Positions 33,927 through 43,674 of a stretch of 64,000 nucleotides of DNA are shown in pieces (the first letter of the stretch is position 1; every line of letters starts with the position of its first letter). The notes under the pieces were generated by a model. The model saw nothing but the letters and a program-made list of their open reading frames with translations, was not told the DNA's origin and did no database searches. Location: contig NZ_JBLFEP010000001.1 in the NCBI RefSeq assembly GCF_047345415.1, forward strand, positions 868,001 through 932,000, read 5' to 3'. Source of the DNA: Maribacter_C sp947494565 (GTDB lineage: Bacteria > Bacteroidota > Bacteroidia > Flavobacteriales > Flavobacteriaceae). The position numbers and the translations under genes were made by a program.

Positions 33927-34875
33927 TCTTGAATTGTTTATGGTAATAGGTGGCGGCAACCAGATCTTCCAGGGCAAACCCAACCGATTTAAAAAACGTG
34001 ATTTCCTCGTCCTTAATTCTTCCCGCTGTTTTTCCCGAACATAGTGAAAACAAATCTCCCTTGATTGCTTCTTTATCCAATAGACCTGTACTCAGGGGCT
34101 CGAACATATCCCCACTTTCATGTAATCCGCCGTAGGTATCCACGAAAATCGAACTGCGCTTGATGGTCTCATCGTCAGCTTCTCGCATATCTTTACGATA
34201 TGCTCCAACCAAATCGATATGTTGGCCTGGCTTGAGGTGCTTCCCTAAAACCAGCGGTGTTTTTGACAAGGTGGCACTAGACACAATATCGACCGTTCCT
34301 ATAACTTCTTCTATCGAGGAAGTCACCCTACATTCGAAATTTTCATCTTTCAATTCCTTACAGACCGCCAGTGCCTTTTCCGAATTTCTTCCCCACACAT
34401 ACACATTTGTAATAGGACGAACACTCGCATGCGCCTTGATCAACTGAGTAGAAAGTGCTCCGGTGCCTATCATCAGCAAAGAGGAAGCTGTTTTTCGCGA
34501 CAAATAGTGCGAAGCCAAAGCCGAAGTAGCCGCAGTCCGCTTCGTGGTTAAACTTTTGGCTTCCAAGATCGCCTTAATTTTTCCCGTGACGGCATCCATC
34601 AGAAAGTAACTTCCCTGAACAGCAGGTAGGCCATATCTCGAGTTTTCAGGACTGATCGTTACCATTTTAACGCCGGCATTTTTTCCTGGATGCCATGCGG
34701 GCATTAACAACAAGGTCGTTTCCTCAATTGCTTCCGGGTTAGGAAAATCATGATGATGACGTTGTGGAACGATGACGTTCTCAACGGAAAATCCTGCCTC
34801 TATTGCCTTGACGAGCTCAGGAAAATTGGTATGTGTCTCAATAAAATCAGCTGAAATCTGAACGATGCCCTCCAT
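33919..34875 (-). CDS. Ornithine cyclodeaminase/mu-crystallin family; probable delta-1-pyrroline-2-carboxylate reductase
   Basis: A 318-residue NAD(P)-dependent protein of the OCD/mu-crystallin family. The nucleotide-binding motif is GTGALSTQ (about 138-145), and the substrate-side residues KMVTISPEN and TTKRTAATSALA are typical. Linkage to a Cys/Thr trans-3-hydroxyproline dehydratase, with an 8-base overlap, makes the reductase LhpI-type function (pyrroline-2-carboxylate to L-proline) far more likely than ornithine cyclodeamination. It is the first gene of the pair and is divergent from the DUF819 membrane protein. Confidence 0.82.
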   Translation of the reverse strand: MEGIVQISADFIETHTNFPELVKAIEAGFSVENVIVPQRHHHDFPNPEAIEETTLLLMPAWHPGKNAGVKMVTISPENSRYGLPAVQGSYFLMDAVTGKIKAILEAKSLTTKRTAATSALASHYLSRKTASSLLMIGTGALSTQLIKAHASVRPITNVYVWGRNSEKALAVCKELKDENFECRVTSSIEEVIGTVDIVSSATLSKTPLVLGKHLKPGQHIDLVGAYRKDMREADDETIKRSSIFVDTYGGLHESGDMFEPLSTGLLDKEAIKGDLFSLCSGKTAGRIKDEEITFFKSVGFALEDLVAATYYHKQFKNA

Positions 34876-34977
34876 GTGCTAAAAATATGGAAAATATCGA
34901 AGGGCAAATCACTTCCGTCCACATCGCGATTTAAAAGTTCCCTAAACATAGTATGGGTTAGTTTACTATATTTAACC

Positions 34978-36111
34978 ATGTCCTTTATCGAAAACCCGAT
35001 TTATGTGCTTGCTGTTTTGTGCTTGATGGTACTGCTCTCGATGCAGGCGGCCAAAACTAGATTAGGCGGTAAACTAAGCGCCGCTCTTATGGTCATTATT
35101 TTCACGGCCGTTCTAGCGAATCTCAAATTGATTCCCTCTGCGTCGAATTCCATTCCCTTGTATGGCGGTATTTTTAAATACCTCGCTTCCATCGGTATTT
35201 TTTATCTCTTGTTGGAAATCAATTTACCGTCCCTCAAAAAAGCAGGCGCCCCAATGATCATCTTGTTTTTGATTGGCTCATTGGCCACCATTCTCGGTAT
35301 TCTGGGGTCATGGTACCTAGTGTCACCGGGAACGGTTCTAGGGGATAAGGGAGCCATTGTCGCAGGCATGTTGACCGGAACCTACACGGGGGGCAGCGTT
35401 AACTTCAATGCCATTGCCTTGGAATACGATTTTCATAAGGAAGGTGCCCTTTATGCGGGTACCATCGCTGTAGATAATGTCATCACTACGATTTGGATTA
35501 TCGTGACCTTGGCCATTCCTGCTATCATGCGACCACTCTGGGCAGATAAAAAAATAGCTGTCAAGGCCCAAAAAGAGGATCATGAGCAAGTGGATGCTTT
35601 GACCTTGGAATCTATGCTATGGTTATTTTTTCTAGGCGCAGCGGCCTTTTATGTTTCGGAATTGATCAAGCTGGCCTTACCACAAATCCCCTTTATCTTG
35701 ATCCTGTCTACTATCGGAATCCTTTTGGCGCAAATTCCGTTCATTTCCAAGCTAGGCGGAAGTAGAAGTTTAGGTATTTATACGCTCTACCTCTTTTTGG
35801 CGGTCATCGGGGCTTATTGTGAAATTGAGGCTGTTCTGGAACTTCAACATACCGGACTGACTCTTTTGCTATTTACTGCACTAGCCGTATTATTTCATGG
35901 TATCATCACTATCGGAATAGGGGGTCTGACCTTTCGTGATTGGGATATGGTCGCTATAACGAGCCAAGCCAATGTAGGGGGGAGCACAAGTGCCATCGCC
36001 ATTGCGGAATCACTAAATCGAAATGAGTTGGTACTACCTGCCATTCTAGTGGGTACTTTAGGAAATGCCGTAGGTACATATTTCGGATTTTTGGTGGTGG
36101 GGATTTTGTAG
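34978..36111 (+). CDS. DUF819 family membrane protein
   Basis: A 377-residue membrane protein from ATG 34978 (MSFIENPIYVLAVLC); the frame to 34876 adds an untypical charged N-terminus. It has about ten helices and the conserved Gly/Thr-rich MLTGTYTGGSVNFNAIA, characteristic of DUF819. Members look like transporters, but function is not established. It is divergent from the hydroxyproline genes, so uptake of hydroxyproline or a related compound is a reasonable guess, no more. Confidence 0.82.
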   Translation: MSFIENPIYVLAVLCLMVLLSMQAAKTRLGGKLSAALMVIIFTAVLANLKLIPSASNSIPLYGGIFKYLASIGIFYLLLEINLPSLKKAGAPMIILFLIGSLATILGILGSWYLVSPGTVLGDKGAIVAGMLTGTYTGGSVNFNAIALEYDFHKEGALYAGTIAVDNVITTIWIIVTLAIPAIMRPLWADKKIAVKAQKEDHEQVDALTLESMLWLFFLGAAAFYVSELIKLALPQIPFILILSTIGILLAQIPFISKLGGSRSLGIYTLYLFLAVIGAYCEIEAVLELQHTGLTLLLFTALAVLFHGIITIGIGGLTFRDWDMVAITSQANVGGSTSAIAIAESLNRNELVLPAILVGTLGNAVGTYFGFLVVGIL

Positions 36112-36187
36112 CCATGGTATACTTTCAATCTAGACATCGTTTCACACTTTGAAGAGGCCAACTAATGTACTTCATGTACTCTAGTCG

Positions 36188-36214
36188 ACTGATGAACCCA
36201 CATCAGTGCCTTTT
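36188..36214 (+). terminator. Weak terminator after the DUF819 gene
   Basis: ACTGATG (36188-36194) pairs with CATCAGT (36201-36207) around a 6-base loop, followed by GCCTTTT. Modest stem and T-run. Confidence 0.4.
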
Positions 36215-36264
36215 GTCCATAAAAGTATTTTCTTTTTGGTGTTTGTAGTTGAATTGGAAGTCTC

Positions 36265-39200
36265 CTATTGCACCACCTCGACCCATTGCCCTTTTGTTCG
36301 CACCACATAATCGTTATCATACATAGCCTCGGCCTGGATACCTGGCAGGTAATATCGCCCTAAATACGACGCATTCAATAAAACCCGAAAGGTCTTGGTT
36401 TCATTCGGTTTCATATCAAAATAAAAGTTGGCCCTATCATCTCGTAAATCGGTATAGGTCACTTGATTTTCGGCAAAACTTCCAAAATTGGTAAAACGAG
36501 TATTTACGATTTCCCAACCGCTAGGGAAGATTTCCGTTAAGGCAAAGTCTTTCAAACGATTTGACGTAGTATTCGTCAAGGTAACCTCAGCAACAAAATC
36601 AGTACCTTGGGAAATCGTCGTCGGATCCAATCGCGATCCATTTCTACCTTTGAAGACTAGCTGCACGGAAAGGTTTTTTTGAAGTGTTTTTTCTTGACCT
36701 ACCGGTAGTATCCCGTTATTGACAATATTCACATAGACCAGATTACCCTCTTCATTTTTTATGGTGATGCCGTTACTTCCTTTTTTAATATCCAGTGAGC
36801 GGCTTGCTAAGGTTTTTTCGGTGGTGACATTTTGTGATCTTCCGTTGAAGGTCACTACCGTTCGAATTCCTTTACCGCCGATCAGTTCAGCGAATTTCGC
36901 CATCGCCAATAAACTGTATGCCGTACTTTGTGTACTCATATAACGTTTATCGGAAAGGGTTTGTGCAATTTTTTTCGCCACATCCTGTGCTTTGGCCTTG
37001 TCCTTAAGTAAAACATAGGTTTCTAGAGCCATAGCCCTATTTCTATCTGAAGAACCATAGGTATAATAATCATATGTATCATTTTCAACCTCCAATCGCG
37101 CTCCGGCCACTATTTTTTTCGCCACGTCGGCCTGCCCGATCAGCGCATAACTGGCCGCCAAACGGAATTTGGCCTCGTTCGTAATACCAGCACTCTCTCG
37201 CAAGCGGTTCATACTGGCTACATCGGCATTTCCCGAAAGGGCCAGGGTATATAAACGATAGGCCTGGGCCAAATCGGAATTTTGTCCTGAACGCCACTGT
37301 TTGGCGACATTCTGTTGGTAGGAAATCCAACTTGATTTAAACCCGATAGGTAGTACATACCCTCTTTTTTCAGCTTCCAACAAGAAATGTCCAGCATAGG
37401 TGGTCCCCCAATCATTGACATAGTTTTGACCGGGCCAATACGAAAACCCTCCACCGGGTTTTTGATAACTGCCCAAACGCTTGATTCCGCTTTCAATATT
37501 TTTTTGAATACGTTTTTGTTTCTCCGAGGGGATATCGAAAATATCCGCTAAAAACAACTGTGGGAAGGCACCCGAAGTCGTCTGCTCTACACAACCATGC
37601 GGATAGCGAATCAGGTATTGCATTCGGCCGTTGAAATTCATCGGTGGCAGGGTGGAGAATTCGATTTGAGCAGTGTTAGTTCCCGCCACTCCAAAAGTTT
37701 GTAGGCTTACGGTTTGACTAGAATTCGGCTCCAGCACCAACTCAGTGGTTTCCGAGGTCACCGGATTCGGGTTTACCACATCGATCGGAATTTCAAAAGA
37801 TGCGCTTTCGCCTCCACCAGACGCCTCTACCACTACTTTTCCGATCCCCGAGAAATCAGATACATTCAACTTGAAATAGGCCATCTTTTCATCCGGCTGC
37901 GTGAATGTCAGTTTTTGAATTTGTTCACCAACAACGGTGAACGCCTTGTCCTTTTTGATTTTCAAGCTGACGTTTTTGACTTTCTTTTCCATGGCAAAAA
38001 CAGTAACGGGTAAGGTCACTTGTTCTCCCGGCGTAATTTTTCTGGGTAAGGAAGCTAAAATCATCAAGGGTTTACGAACAGGAGTAGTTTTCTCCGCTTG
38101 TCCATACGCCTCCTCTGTATGATTGCCCGCGATGACCATGGTGCGAACCGACCCCACATATTTTGGAATCTTCACCTCATGCGAGTTGGTCTGCCCTTTT
38201 TTTAGATTAAATGGCCCTAAATGCAGTACCATCGGCTCAAAACGGTTTGCCTTTTTATTCTTCGCCCCAGCCAGTTCACCATCACCGCCGATAGCAAAAA
38301 CTTGATTTATCTTTCCACCGAAAGCACCGATTACATCATCATATACATCCCACGTTTTGACACCCAATGCCTCTTTCGCGTAAAATGTATGCCAGGGATC
38401 TGGGGTTCTAAAACGTGTCAAATCTAAAAGGCCTTCGTCAACAATGGCGATGCTATAGGTCATTGCCTTCTTATTTTGCTCGGATACCGCTACGGTAATG
38501 CTCTCTTCAGGACGCAAGACGTCGGGCATTGCAATGACCGGCTCCAATTTGGTATTCTTATTTTCGACTGATATGCCAGTGATACCATACATCCGAATAG
38601 GTAAATCATTCTTCGTATTTGCATGCGGTTGTAACGAAGCAATATTGATGAATACATTCGGTGTATAAAGATCGGTAATGGGCAGTTCAAATTTTGTTTC
38701 CCCTTCAACGGTTTCCACCCATCTCAATTCCAATACTTCACTTCCATTTTCAACGGTCACCAAGGCCCTTCCTCCAAAAGAACTTGGAAAGCTCACAGTG
38801 GCCGTTTCGCCCACATTATAGGTTTCCTTGTCCGTTGAGAACACCAACATCGTTGCAGCCGACGGGTCTCCTTTTCTAGACTTGCCCGCCCAACCCGGCC
38901 AGTCAATATAAATGGCCTTGCCGGTGGCATGTCCGCCGATAGGGTCTTCTACATGTACCAAATATCTACCCCAATCAGGATACTTCAATTCAAAATCAAA
39001 GGTTGCTTTTCCGTTCGCTCCGGTATTGATCGTTTTCTCAAATACCATTTCACGGTATTGGCTATTGCTATATGAGGATAGGTTATCTTCAGAAGTATCC
39101 CACCACCATCGCCACTGTACTTTATAGATAGATACCTTCAGGTTTCTTGCGACCTTGGCCTTACCGTTTTCATCAACAGAAATCAGTTCGAATTTGTGCT

Positions 39201-41790
39201 TGACATCCGTCAAGAGCATGCCCCTTTGCTTGTCTCCTTTCGGGGAATTCAAACCGATATAGGTATTATAGGGTGAATAGGGTTTGGTGAAAACATCAGT
39301 ACTGAAATCACCACCGTTTTCATACACTTTCGTGATAAACGCCGCTTTTAACATTCCTGGCGCTTTACTTGTCATTTGTGGGTTTATGGTGAAGTCGGCT
39401 TTTCCTTGTGCATCGATCTTACTATCGAAAACCACTTGGTCTTCCGATGAGAAACTACGGGTAGGATCATCAAATACATACCCTGGAAACTTTTCGAAAG
39501 TGGTGGTTGCCGGATTAAACTTCGCCGTAATATCCGCTTTGAGATTTTTGGCGATCGCGCCGTGTAACCATTTTACCTCCATTGCACCCTTTAGGGGCTT
39601 CGACCCTTGAAGCAACTCATCATCGAATGCCGTTTTAATTTTCAAACGATTTGGTTTGATCGTTTCGACCTTCAACGTTTTGGTAAAAGAAGCACCGCCT
39701 ACGGAAACTTTGGCCAGCCAGTTTCCGGTTGGGGCATTTTCATCGGTCTTCATCTTGAAATGGTAGAAATTGTGAAGTCCATTTGTAGCAATCTCGCGAT
39801 GCACCACTTTATTGTATGGATCTAATAGTTCTAACTTCACCGGGTGATCTTCGGGAAGGGTATTCGCATTATCGTTCAACATAAACGACAGGAATATCGC
39901 ATCGCCTGGGCGCCAGACTCCGCGCTCTGTAAAAATGAAGCCTTTGATTCCCTTTTGTAAACGTGTACCCGAAACATTGAACTTACTGACTGACAAGGCA
40001 TTGCCATCGTTCAACTTCACATAGTTCTTTTGACCATTGTTTTCCGCAATGGCAAAAAAGGCCAATTCTTCCGAATCAAAAATCGAAGTACCGTCGGCAT
40101 CCGTAATGATATGGCCTACGGTCTGTTGTTGATAATTGTAAAAAGTAACCTTGGCTCCAGCAATCGGGTTGGTATTCAATAGGTCGTTCACGGCAACAAA
40201 ATAGCTCTTGTTCGCCCCTCTTTTAATGGTGACACCGATATCGGTCGCCAAGACGTTCATTCCTATTTTTTTGTCGTAGTAAAACGATTTATCGCACGGA
40301 TTTTCTCGCTCGTTCCAGTTGTAGCCATAATAGTCATATTCATTGTAGTAGCCCTCGACGCCGTCCCAGAAGCTATCTTCCTGCTCCTCATCAAAATCGT
40401 CTTCTTCCGTTTCCTCGTGGTCAAAATTGGTCGTGTCACATTTATAGGAACTGTACTTGGGCCTATAGTTCAACTCAACACGGTACATCGCACCGACTTC
40501 CGGGGAAATCAGTTTGCTCAAATCAAGCGCGTGCGCGGACCATTTTCCATTGGTAATCGCCAAGCTATTCTGAAGAGCGATCGTTTTTCTCGCAATGGGT
40601 CGGGCCACACTGCGCAAATTGGATTGGCCGTTGATACTATTATTCTGTAAAAACTGCAGGATGTTATTTTGGTATATCTTGAATACAGAAACATCGATCG
40701 CCTTCAAGTTGACTGCTTCAAAATTGATTTTCAGGTTATTCGAAGAGGGCAAGATCGTTCCGTTTGAAAGTAGCCTCACTTGAGGCTTGAGCTGTTCAAA
40801 AGCAAGACGTTGGTCATACTTCACCTTCAATTTGTACCCATCCTCACTTTCAATACCTTGCAACACCTCAAGCATCGCAGTACCCTTTAGTTCTTGTGAT
40901 GGATACAGTTTCAACGTATTCCCTTCTACTGTATACTTCGGGTTTGCACTTCCTTCAAGAACCACCAAGCCCTTAAAATTTTGACCTTTTTTTAAAGGGT
41001 CCGAGAAACTGACACTAACGGTTTGTCCGTCACCGATTTCGACACTCGCATCAAGAACAGTGAAGTTGCTTTTACCGGGAACATTCAAAATATTCTTTCC
41101 TTCACTTTCGATGTTGAACTTTTTTCCGTTCCAAGAGATTTCCAGATTTGAATCTTCTTCATGACGTTGAATACTATCTATTCTAAATTGAAACTGGGTT
41201 CCTTTGGAGACTACTTCATCAAACTTTACGGCAACGGCCTTCCCTTGGTGATGTACCGAAACCAACTCTTGGGCCATTTCCAGAGACATGATATCCGAAG
41301 TACGAAGTTGTCCATCTACGTATTGTCTGTCTTTCGAATACGATTGAAGGGCATTCGTATATATATTGAACTGTTGTTGTAGCGTCCGAACCCCGAACGT
41401 CATCGTCCTCAAAGCCTTTGGAAGGTCATCGACGATGTCCGATAGAGCGAATTGAAACGTATACTCTGTATCTTGTTCAAATCCTTTTTCGGGTATAAAG
41501 GCTACCGTTCTGGTATCTAAGGCGACTACCTTTCCTTTCGTTCTTGGGGAAACCCTGAGTAAATCAGAATCCAATTCATCACCTTTATTCCATACGGCAA
41601 CAGGCATATTCATGACCACTCGGACATCACTTTGCGCCGAGATGATCCCGTGGGATACTTCGGTAACATACGCTTGGTATTGGTTTAGGTTTTCAAACGC
41701 TTCAGCTACAGTAGATTTATCCTCTCTCGTATTACATGCAGTAAGTAATATCAGTAAAAGAACAATACGTAGGATAGGTTTTATTGGCAT
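36265..41790 (-). CDS. Alpha-2-macroglobulin family lipoprotein (thioester type)
   Basis: An 1841-residue lipoprotein from ATG 41790 (lipobox LLTAC about residue 19; the 15-codon extension to 41835 is rejected). MG-type beta domains fill the first 1300 residues, including bait-region-like and carboxypeptidase-regulatory-like segments. The thioester motif GCVEQ is intact with Cys1400, followed by the alpha/alpha toroid (GSYQKPGGGFSYWPG). A C-terminal receptor-type domain follows. Bacterial A2Ms are thought to trap invading proteases and to protect or assist PBP1C. The protein is longer than E. coli YfhM. Its usual partner pbpC is about 8.5 kb downstream on the same strand. Confidence 0.93.
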   Translation of the reverse strand: MPIKPILRIVLLLILLTACNTREDKSTVAEAFENLNQYQAYVTEVSHGIISAQSDVRVVMNMPVAVWNKGDELDSDLLRVSPRTKGKVVALDTRTVAFIPEKGFEQDTEYTFQFALSDIVDDLPKALRTMTFGVRTLQQQFNIYTNALQSYSKDRQYVDGQLRTSDIMSLEMAQELVSVHHQGKAVAVKFDEVVSKGTQFQFRIDSIQRHEEDSNLEISWNGKKFNIESEGKNILNVPGKSNFTVLDASVEIGDGQTVSVSFSDPLKKGQNFKGLVVLEGSANPKYTVEGNTLKLYPSQELKGTAMLEVLQGIESEDGYKLKVKYDQRLAFEQLKPQVRLLSNGTILPSSNNLKINFEAVNLKAIDVSVFKIYQNNILQFLQNNSINGQSNLRSVARPIARKTIALQNSLAITNGKWSAHALDLSKLISPEVGAMYRVELNYRPKYSSYKCDTTNFDHEETEEDDFDEEQEDSFWDGVEGYYNEYDYYGYNWNERENPCDKSFYYDKKIGMNVLATDIGVTIKRGANKSYFVAVNDLLNTNPIAGAKVTFYNYQQQTVGHIITDADGTSIFDSEELAFFAIAENNGQKNYVKLNDGNALSVSKFNVSGTRLQKGIKGFIFTERGVWRPGDAIFLSFMLNDNANTLPEDHPVKLELLDPYNKVVHREIATNGLHNFYHFKMKTDENAPTGNWLAKVSVGGASFTKTLKVETIKPNRLKIKTAFDDELLQGSKPLKGAMEVKWLHGAIAKNLKADITAKFNPATTTFEKFPGYVFDDPTRSFSSEDQVVFDSKIDAQGKADFTINPQMTSKAPGMLKAAFITKVYENGGDFSTDVFTKPYSPYNTYIGLNSPKGDKQRGMLLTDVKHKFELISVDENGKAKVARNLKVSIYKVQWRWWWDTSEDNLSSYSNSQYREMVFEKTINTGANGKATFDFELKYPDWGRYLVHVEDPIGGHATGKAIYIDWPGWAGKSRKGDPSAATMLVFSTDKETYNVGETATVSFPSSFGGRALVTVENGSEVLELRWVETVEGETKFELPITDLYTPNVFINIASLQPHANTKNDLPIRMYGITGISVENKNTKLEPVIAMPDVLRPEESITVAVSEQNKKAMTYSIAIVDEGLLDLTRFRTPDPWHTFYAKEALGVKTWDVYDDVIGAFGGKINQVFAIGGDGELAGAKNKKANRFEPMVLHLGPFNLKKGQTNSHEVKIPKYVGSVRTMVIAGNHTEEAYGQAEKTTPVRKPLMILASLPRKITPGEQVTLPVTVFAMEKKVKNVSLKIKKDKAFTVVGEQIQKLTFTQPDEKMAYFKLNVSDFSGIGKVVVEASGGGESASFEIPIDVVNPNPVTSETTELVLEPNSSQTVSLQTFGVAGTNTAQIEFSTLPPMNFNGRMQYLIRYPHGCVEQTTSGAFPQLFLADIFDIPSEKQKRIQKNIESGIKRLGSYQKPGGGFSYWPGQNYVNDWGTTYAGHFLLEAEKRGYVLPIGFKSSWISYQQNVAKQWRSGQNSDLAQAYRLYTLALSGNADVASMNRLRESAGITNEAKFRLAASYALIGQADVAKKIVAGARLEVENDTYDYYTYGSSDRNRAMALETYVLLKDKAKAQDVAKKIAQTLSDKRYMSTQSTAYSLLAMAKFAELIGGKGIRTVVTFNGRSQNVTTEKTLASRSLDIKKGSNGITIKNEEGNLVYVNIVNNGILPVGQEKTLQKNLSVQLVFKGRNGSRLDPTTISQGTDFVAEVTLTNTTSNRLKDFALTEIFPSGWEIVNTRFTNFGSFAENQVTYTDLRDDRANFYFDMKPNETKTFRVLLNASYLGRYYLPGIQAEAMYDNDYVVRTKGQWVEVVQ

Positions 41791-42137
41791 CGAGTTGTTT
41801 TTTTTAAAAGTACGATAGGGCCTAATAAAAAACATCCCAAAATACCGTGAATATGAAGCCCCGAATATCCCCGTATGCTGTTAAAACGGAAACCGTTACT
41901 TATTTATTACTTTATGTCATCGGAATTCCGGTATCGTTAAAATGCATGCTTTGACATACAAAAGGTAGTTTTTATTGCACCATTCATCGAAAAAATAACG
42001 GTATTCGAAGATGAGCCCCTTATTTTACGTATTATTACCAACGCTAGCTTCCCCAACTAGCTTTTAGAACACAAGAGTACCCCATAACTCTACCCACCTA
42101 CTTCTTTACAAGGCCTACTTACAATTTAGAACGTTGT
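41791..42137. other. Intergenic region between the A2M and CAP genes
   Basis: This divergent 347-base gap contains no supported gene. GCTAG...CTAGC (near 42049-42064) is a small inverted repeat with a following TTTT. No exact TAnnTTTG box was seen on either strand. Confidence 0.5.
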
Positions 42138-42614
42138 ATGAAAATGAGAACGCAGTATGTGGCCCTCGTTTTATTTGTATTTACTTTGGGCTCTTGCTCA
42201 AAAGAGTCTTTAGAAACTACAAATATCGTCGAGGCGGAAAATGCCAGGGAAGTTGAACAAAAACTTTTGGCTATTGTGAATGATCACAGGACTTCACTGG
42301 GTCAGTCTACTTTGGAATTTAATGATGTCGCTTATTCCTATGCGAATGAGCACAACGACTATATGATTGCGTTAGGCGATATCAATCATCACAATTTTAG
42401 CTCAAGAGCATCAAAAATATCATCGCAAATTGGAGCTGAGCTCGTTGCGGAAAATGTGGCCAAGGATTATAATAGTGCCCTTGAAGCATTTGAAGGTTGG
42501 TTGAACAGTTCTAGCCATAAGAAAACGATGGAAGGTGATTTCACCCATACCGCAGTAAGTGTCAAAGTGAGCGCCTCAGGCGACTTTTACTTTACGCAGA
42601 TTTTCTTTAGATAG
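42138..42614 (+). CDS. CAP-domain (SCP/PR-1) lipoprotein
   Basis: A 158-residue lipoprotein (GSC lipobox, Cys20) carrying one CAP domain: LLAIVNDHRTSLG, YSYANEHNDYM, NHHNFSSRA, and AENVAKDYNSALEAFEGWLNSSSHKKTM. The His/Glu residues that line the CAP cavity are retained. Bacterial CAP proteins are secreted and of uncertain activity. A single gene. Confidence 0.88.
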   Translation: MKMRTQYVALVLFVFTLGSCSKESLETTNIVEAENAREVEQKLLAIVNDHRTSLGQSTLEFNDVAYSYANEHNDYMIALGDINHHNFSSRASKISSQIGAELVAENVAKDYNSALEAFEGWLNSSSHKKTMEGDFTHTAVSVKVSASGDFYFTQIFFR

Positions 42615-42696
42615 CTTCTGTTTTTCTTTCTTAGTTACTTTCTTTCAGGTTCTCCGAGCTGAATGCTTTTCTTTTTATAAATTTGGTTAACCCGTT

Positions 42697-42704
42697 TACT
42701 TTTG
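42697..42704 (+). promoter_or_regulatory. Candidate -7 element of the nbaC unit
   Basis: TACTTTTG, an exact TAnnTTTG match, 47 bases before the dioxygenase ATG. Confidence 0.35.
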
Positions 42705-42751
42705 TTCGGTAGATGAATCCCGTAGGGAAACGCCATAAGGTAAACTGCTAA

Positions 42752-43303
42752 ATGAACCCTATGGCCATTGCTCCTCCTTTCAACCTCGGCAAATGGATTG
42801 AAGAGAACCGTGAAACCCTAAAACCTCCCGTAGGCAACAAGAACCTGTATAAAGACGCGGGCGATTATATTGTAATGATCGTTGCCGGACCTAATGCCAG
42901 AAAAGACTATCACTACAACGAAACAGAGGAACTTTTTTATCAGTTAGAGGGTCACATCGAAGTTCATATTCAAGAAGAAGGGCAAAAAAAAACCATGAAA
43001 CTAGGTCCAGGAGATATGTACCTGCATCCCGCGAAGGTTCCACATTCCCCGGTTCGGCACGAAGGAAGTATCGGTTTGGTGGTTGAGCGCAAACGCGCGG
43101 ATATGAATGTCGACGACGGACTACTATGGTTCTGCGATAACTGCAACCACAGACTGTACGAAGCTTATTTCACCTTGCATGATATTGAAAAGGACTTTTT
43201 AGGTCATTTTAAGCATTTTTATGGTTCGGAAGAATTGAGAACCTGTAACAATTGTGGAACCGTAATGCCGGTTGATGAACGATTTATCGCCGATGAAAAT
43301 TAA
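42752..43303 (+). CDS. nbaC: 3-Hydroxyanthranilate 3,4-dioxygenase
   Basis: A 183-residue cupin that opens the ring of 3-hydroxyanthranilate in tryptophan (kynurenine) degradation or NAD synthesis. Catalytic Fe ligands His54, Glu60 and His98 are in place (KDYHYNETEE, VPHSP). The bacterial second, rubredoxin-like iron site has Cys128, Cys131, Cys165 and Cys168. Met4 (42761) is an alternative start. It is first in a three-gene unit with DUF1304 and an NTF2-like gene; no other kynurenine-pathway gene is in the window. Confidence 0.93.
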   Translation: MNPMAIAPPFNLGKWIEENRETLKPPVGNKNLYKDAGDYIVMIVAGPNARKDYHYNETEELFYQLEGHIEVHIQEEGQKKTMKLGPGDMYLHPAKVPHSPVRHEGSIGLVVERKRADMNVDDGLLWFCDNCNHRLYEAYFTLHDIEKDFLGHFKHFYGSEELRTCNNCGTVMPVDERFIADEN

Positions 43304-43308
43304 AACCT

Positions 43309-43674
43309 ATGCAGATATTCATTAACATATTAATCGGCCTAGTTGCATTTCTTCACCTGTATTTTCTCTATTTCGAGATGTTCGCTTGGACCACCAAAGG
43401 ACCGAAAATTTTCAGAAGTTTTCCAAAAGACTTATTCGAACCCACAAAGGCAATGGCCGCAAACCAAGGCTTGTATAATGGCTTTCTAGCGGCCGGATTG
43501 ATTTGGACCTACTTCATTGAAACAATAGAATGGAAGACCAACGTCGCTCTTTTCTTTTTAGGATGTGTGGCCATCGCGGGTATCTTCGGAGCCTTGACGG
43601 CCTCGAAAAAAATATTCTTTGTACAAGCTATGCCAGCACTGGTGGCAATGATTTTAATTTTTCTTACACTATGA
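43309..43674 (+). CDS. DUF1304 membrane protein
   Basis: A 121-residue protein with four membrane helices, matching DUF1304 (YFEMFAWTTKGPKIF, NQGLYNGFLAAGL). Function is unknown. It lies 5 bases after nbaC and overlaps the next gene by ATGA, so it is co-translated with both. Confidence 0.85.
   Translation: MQIFINILIGLVAFLHLYFLYFEMFAWTTKGPKIFRSFPKDLFEPTKAMAANQGLYNGFLAAGLIWTYFIETIEWKTNVALFFLGCVAIAGIFGALTASKKIFFVQAMPALVAMILIFLTL

Noticed and set aside
36488..41818. Many plus-strand reading frames of 60-108 codons opposite the alpha-2-macroglobulin gene
   Set aside because: They are antisense shadows of a long coding region with clear family motifs; none has a recognisable domain or start signal.
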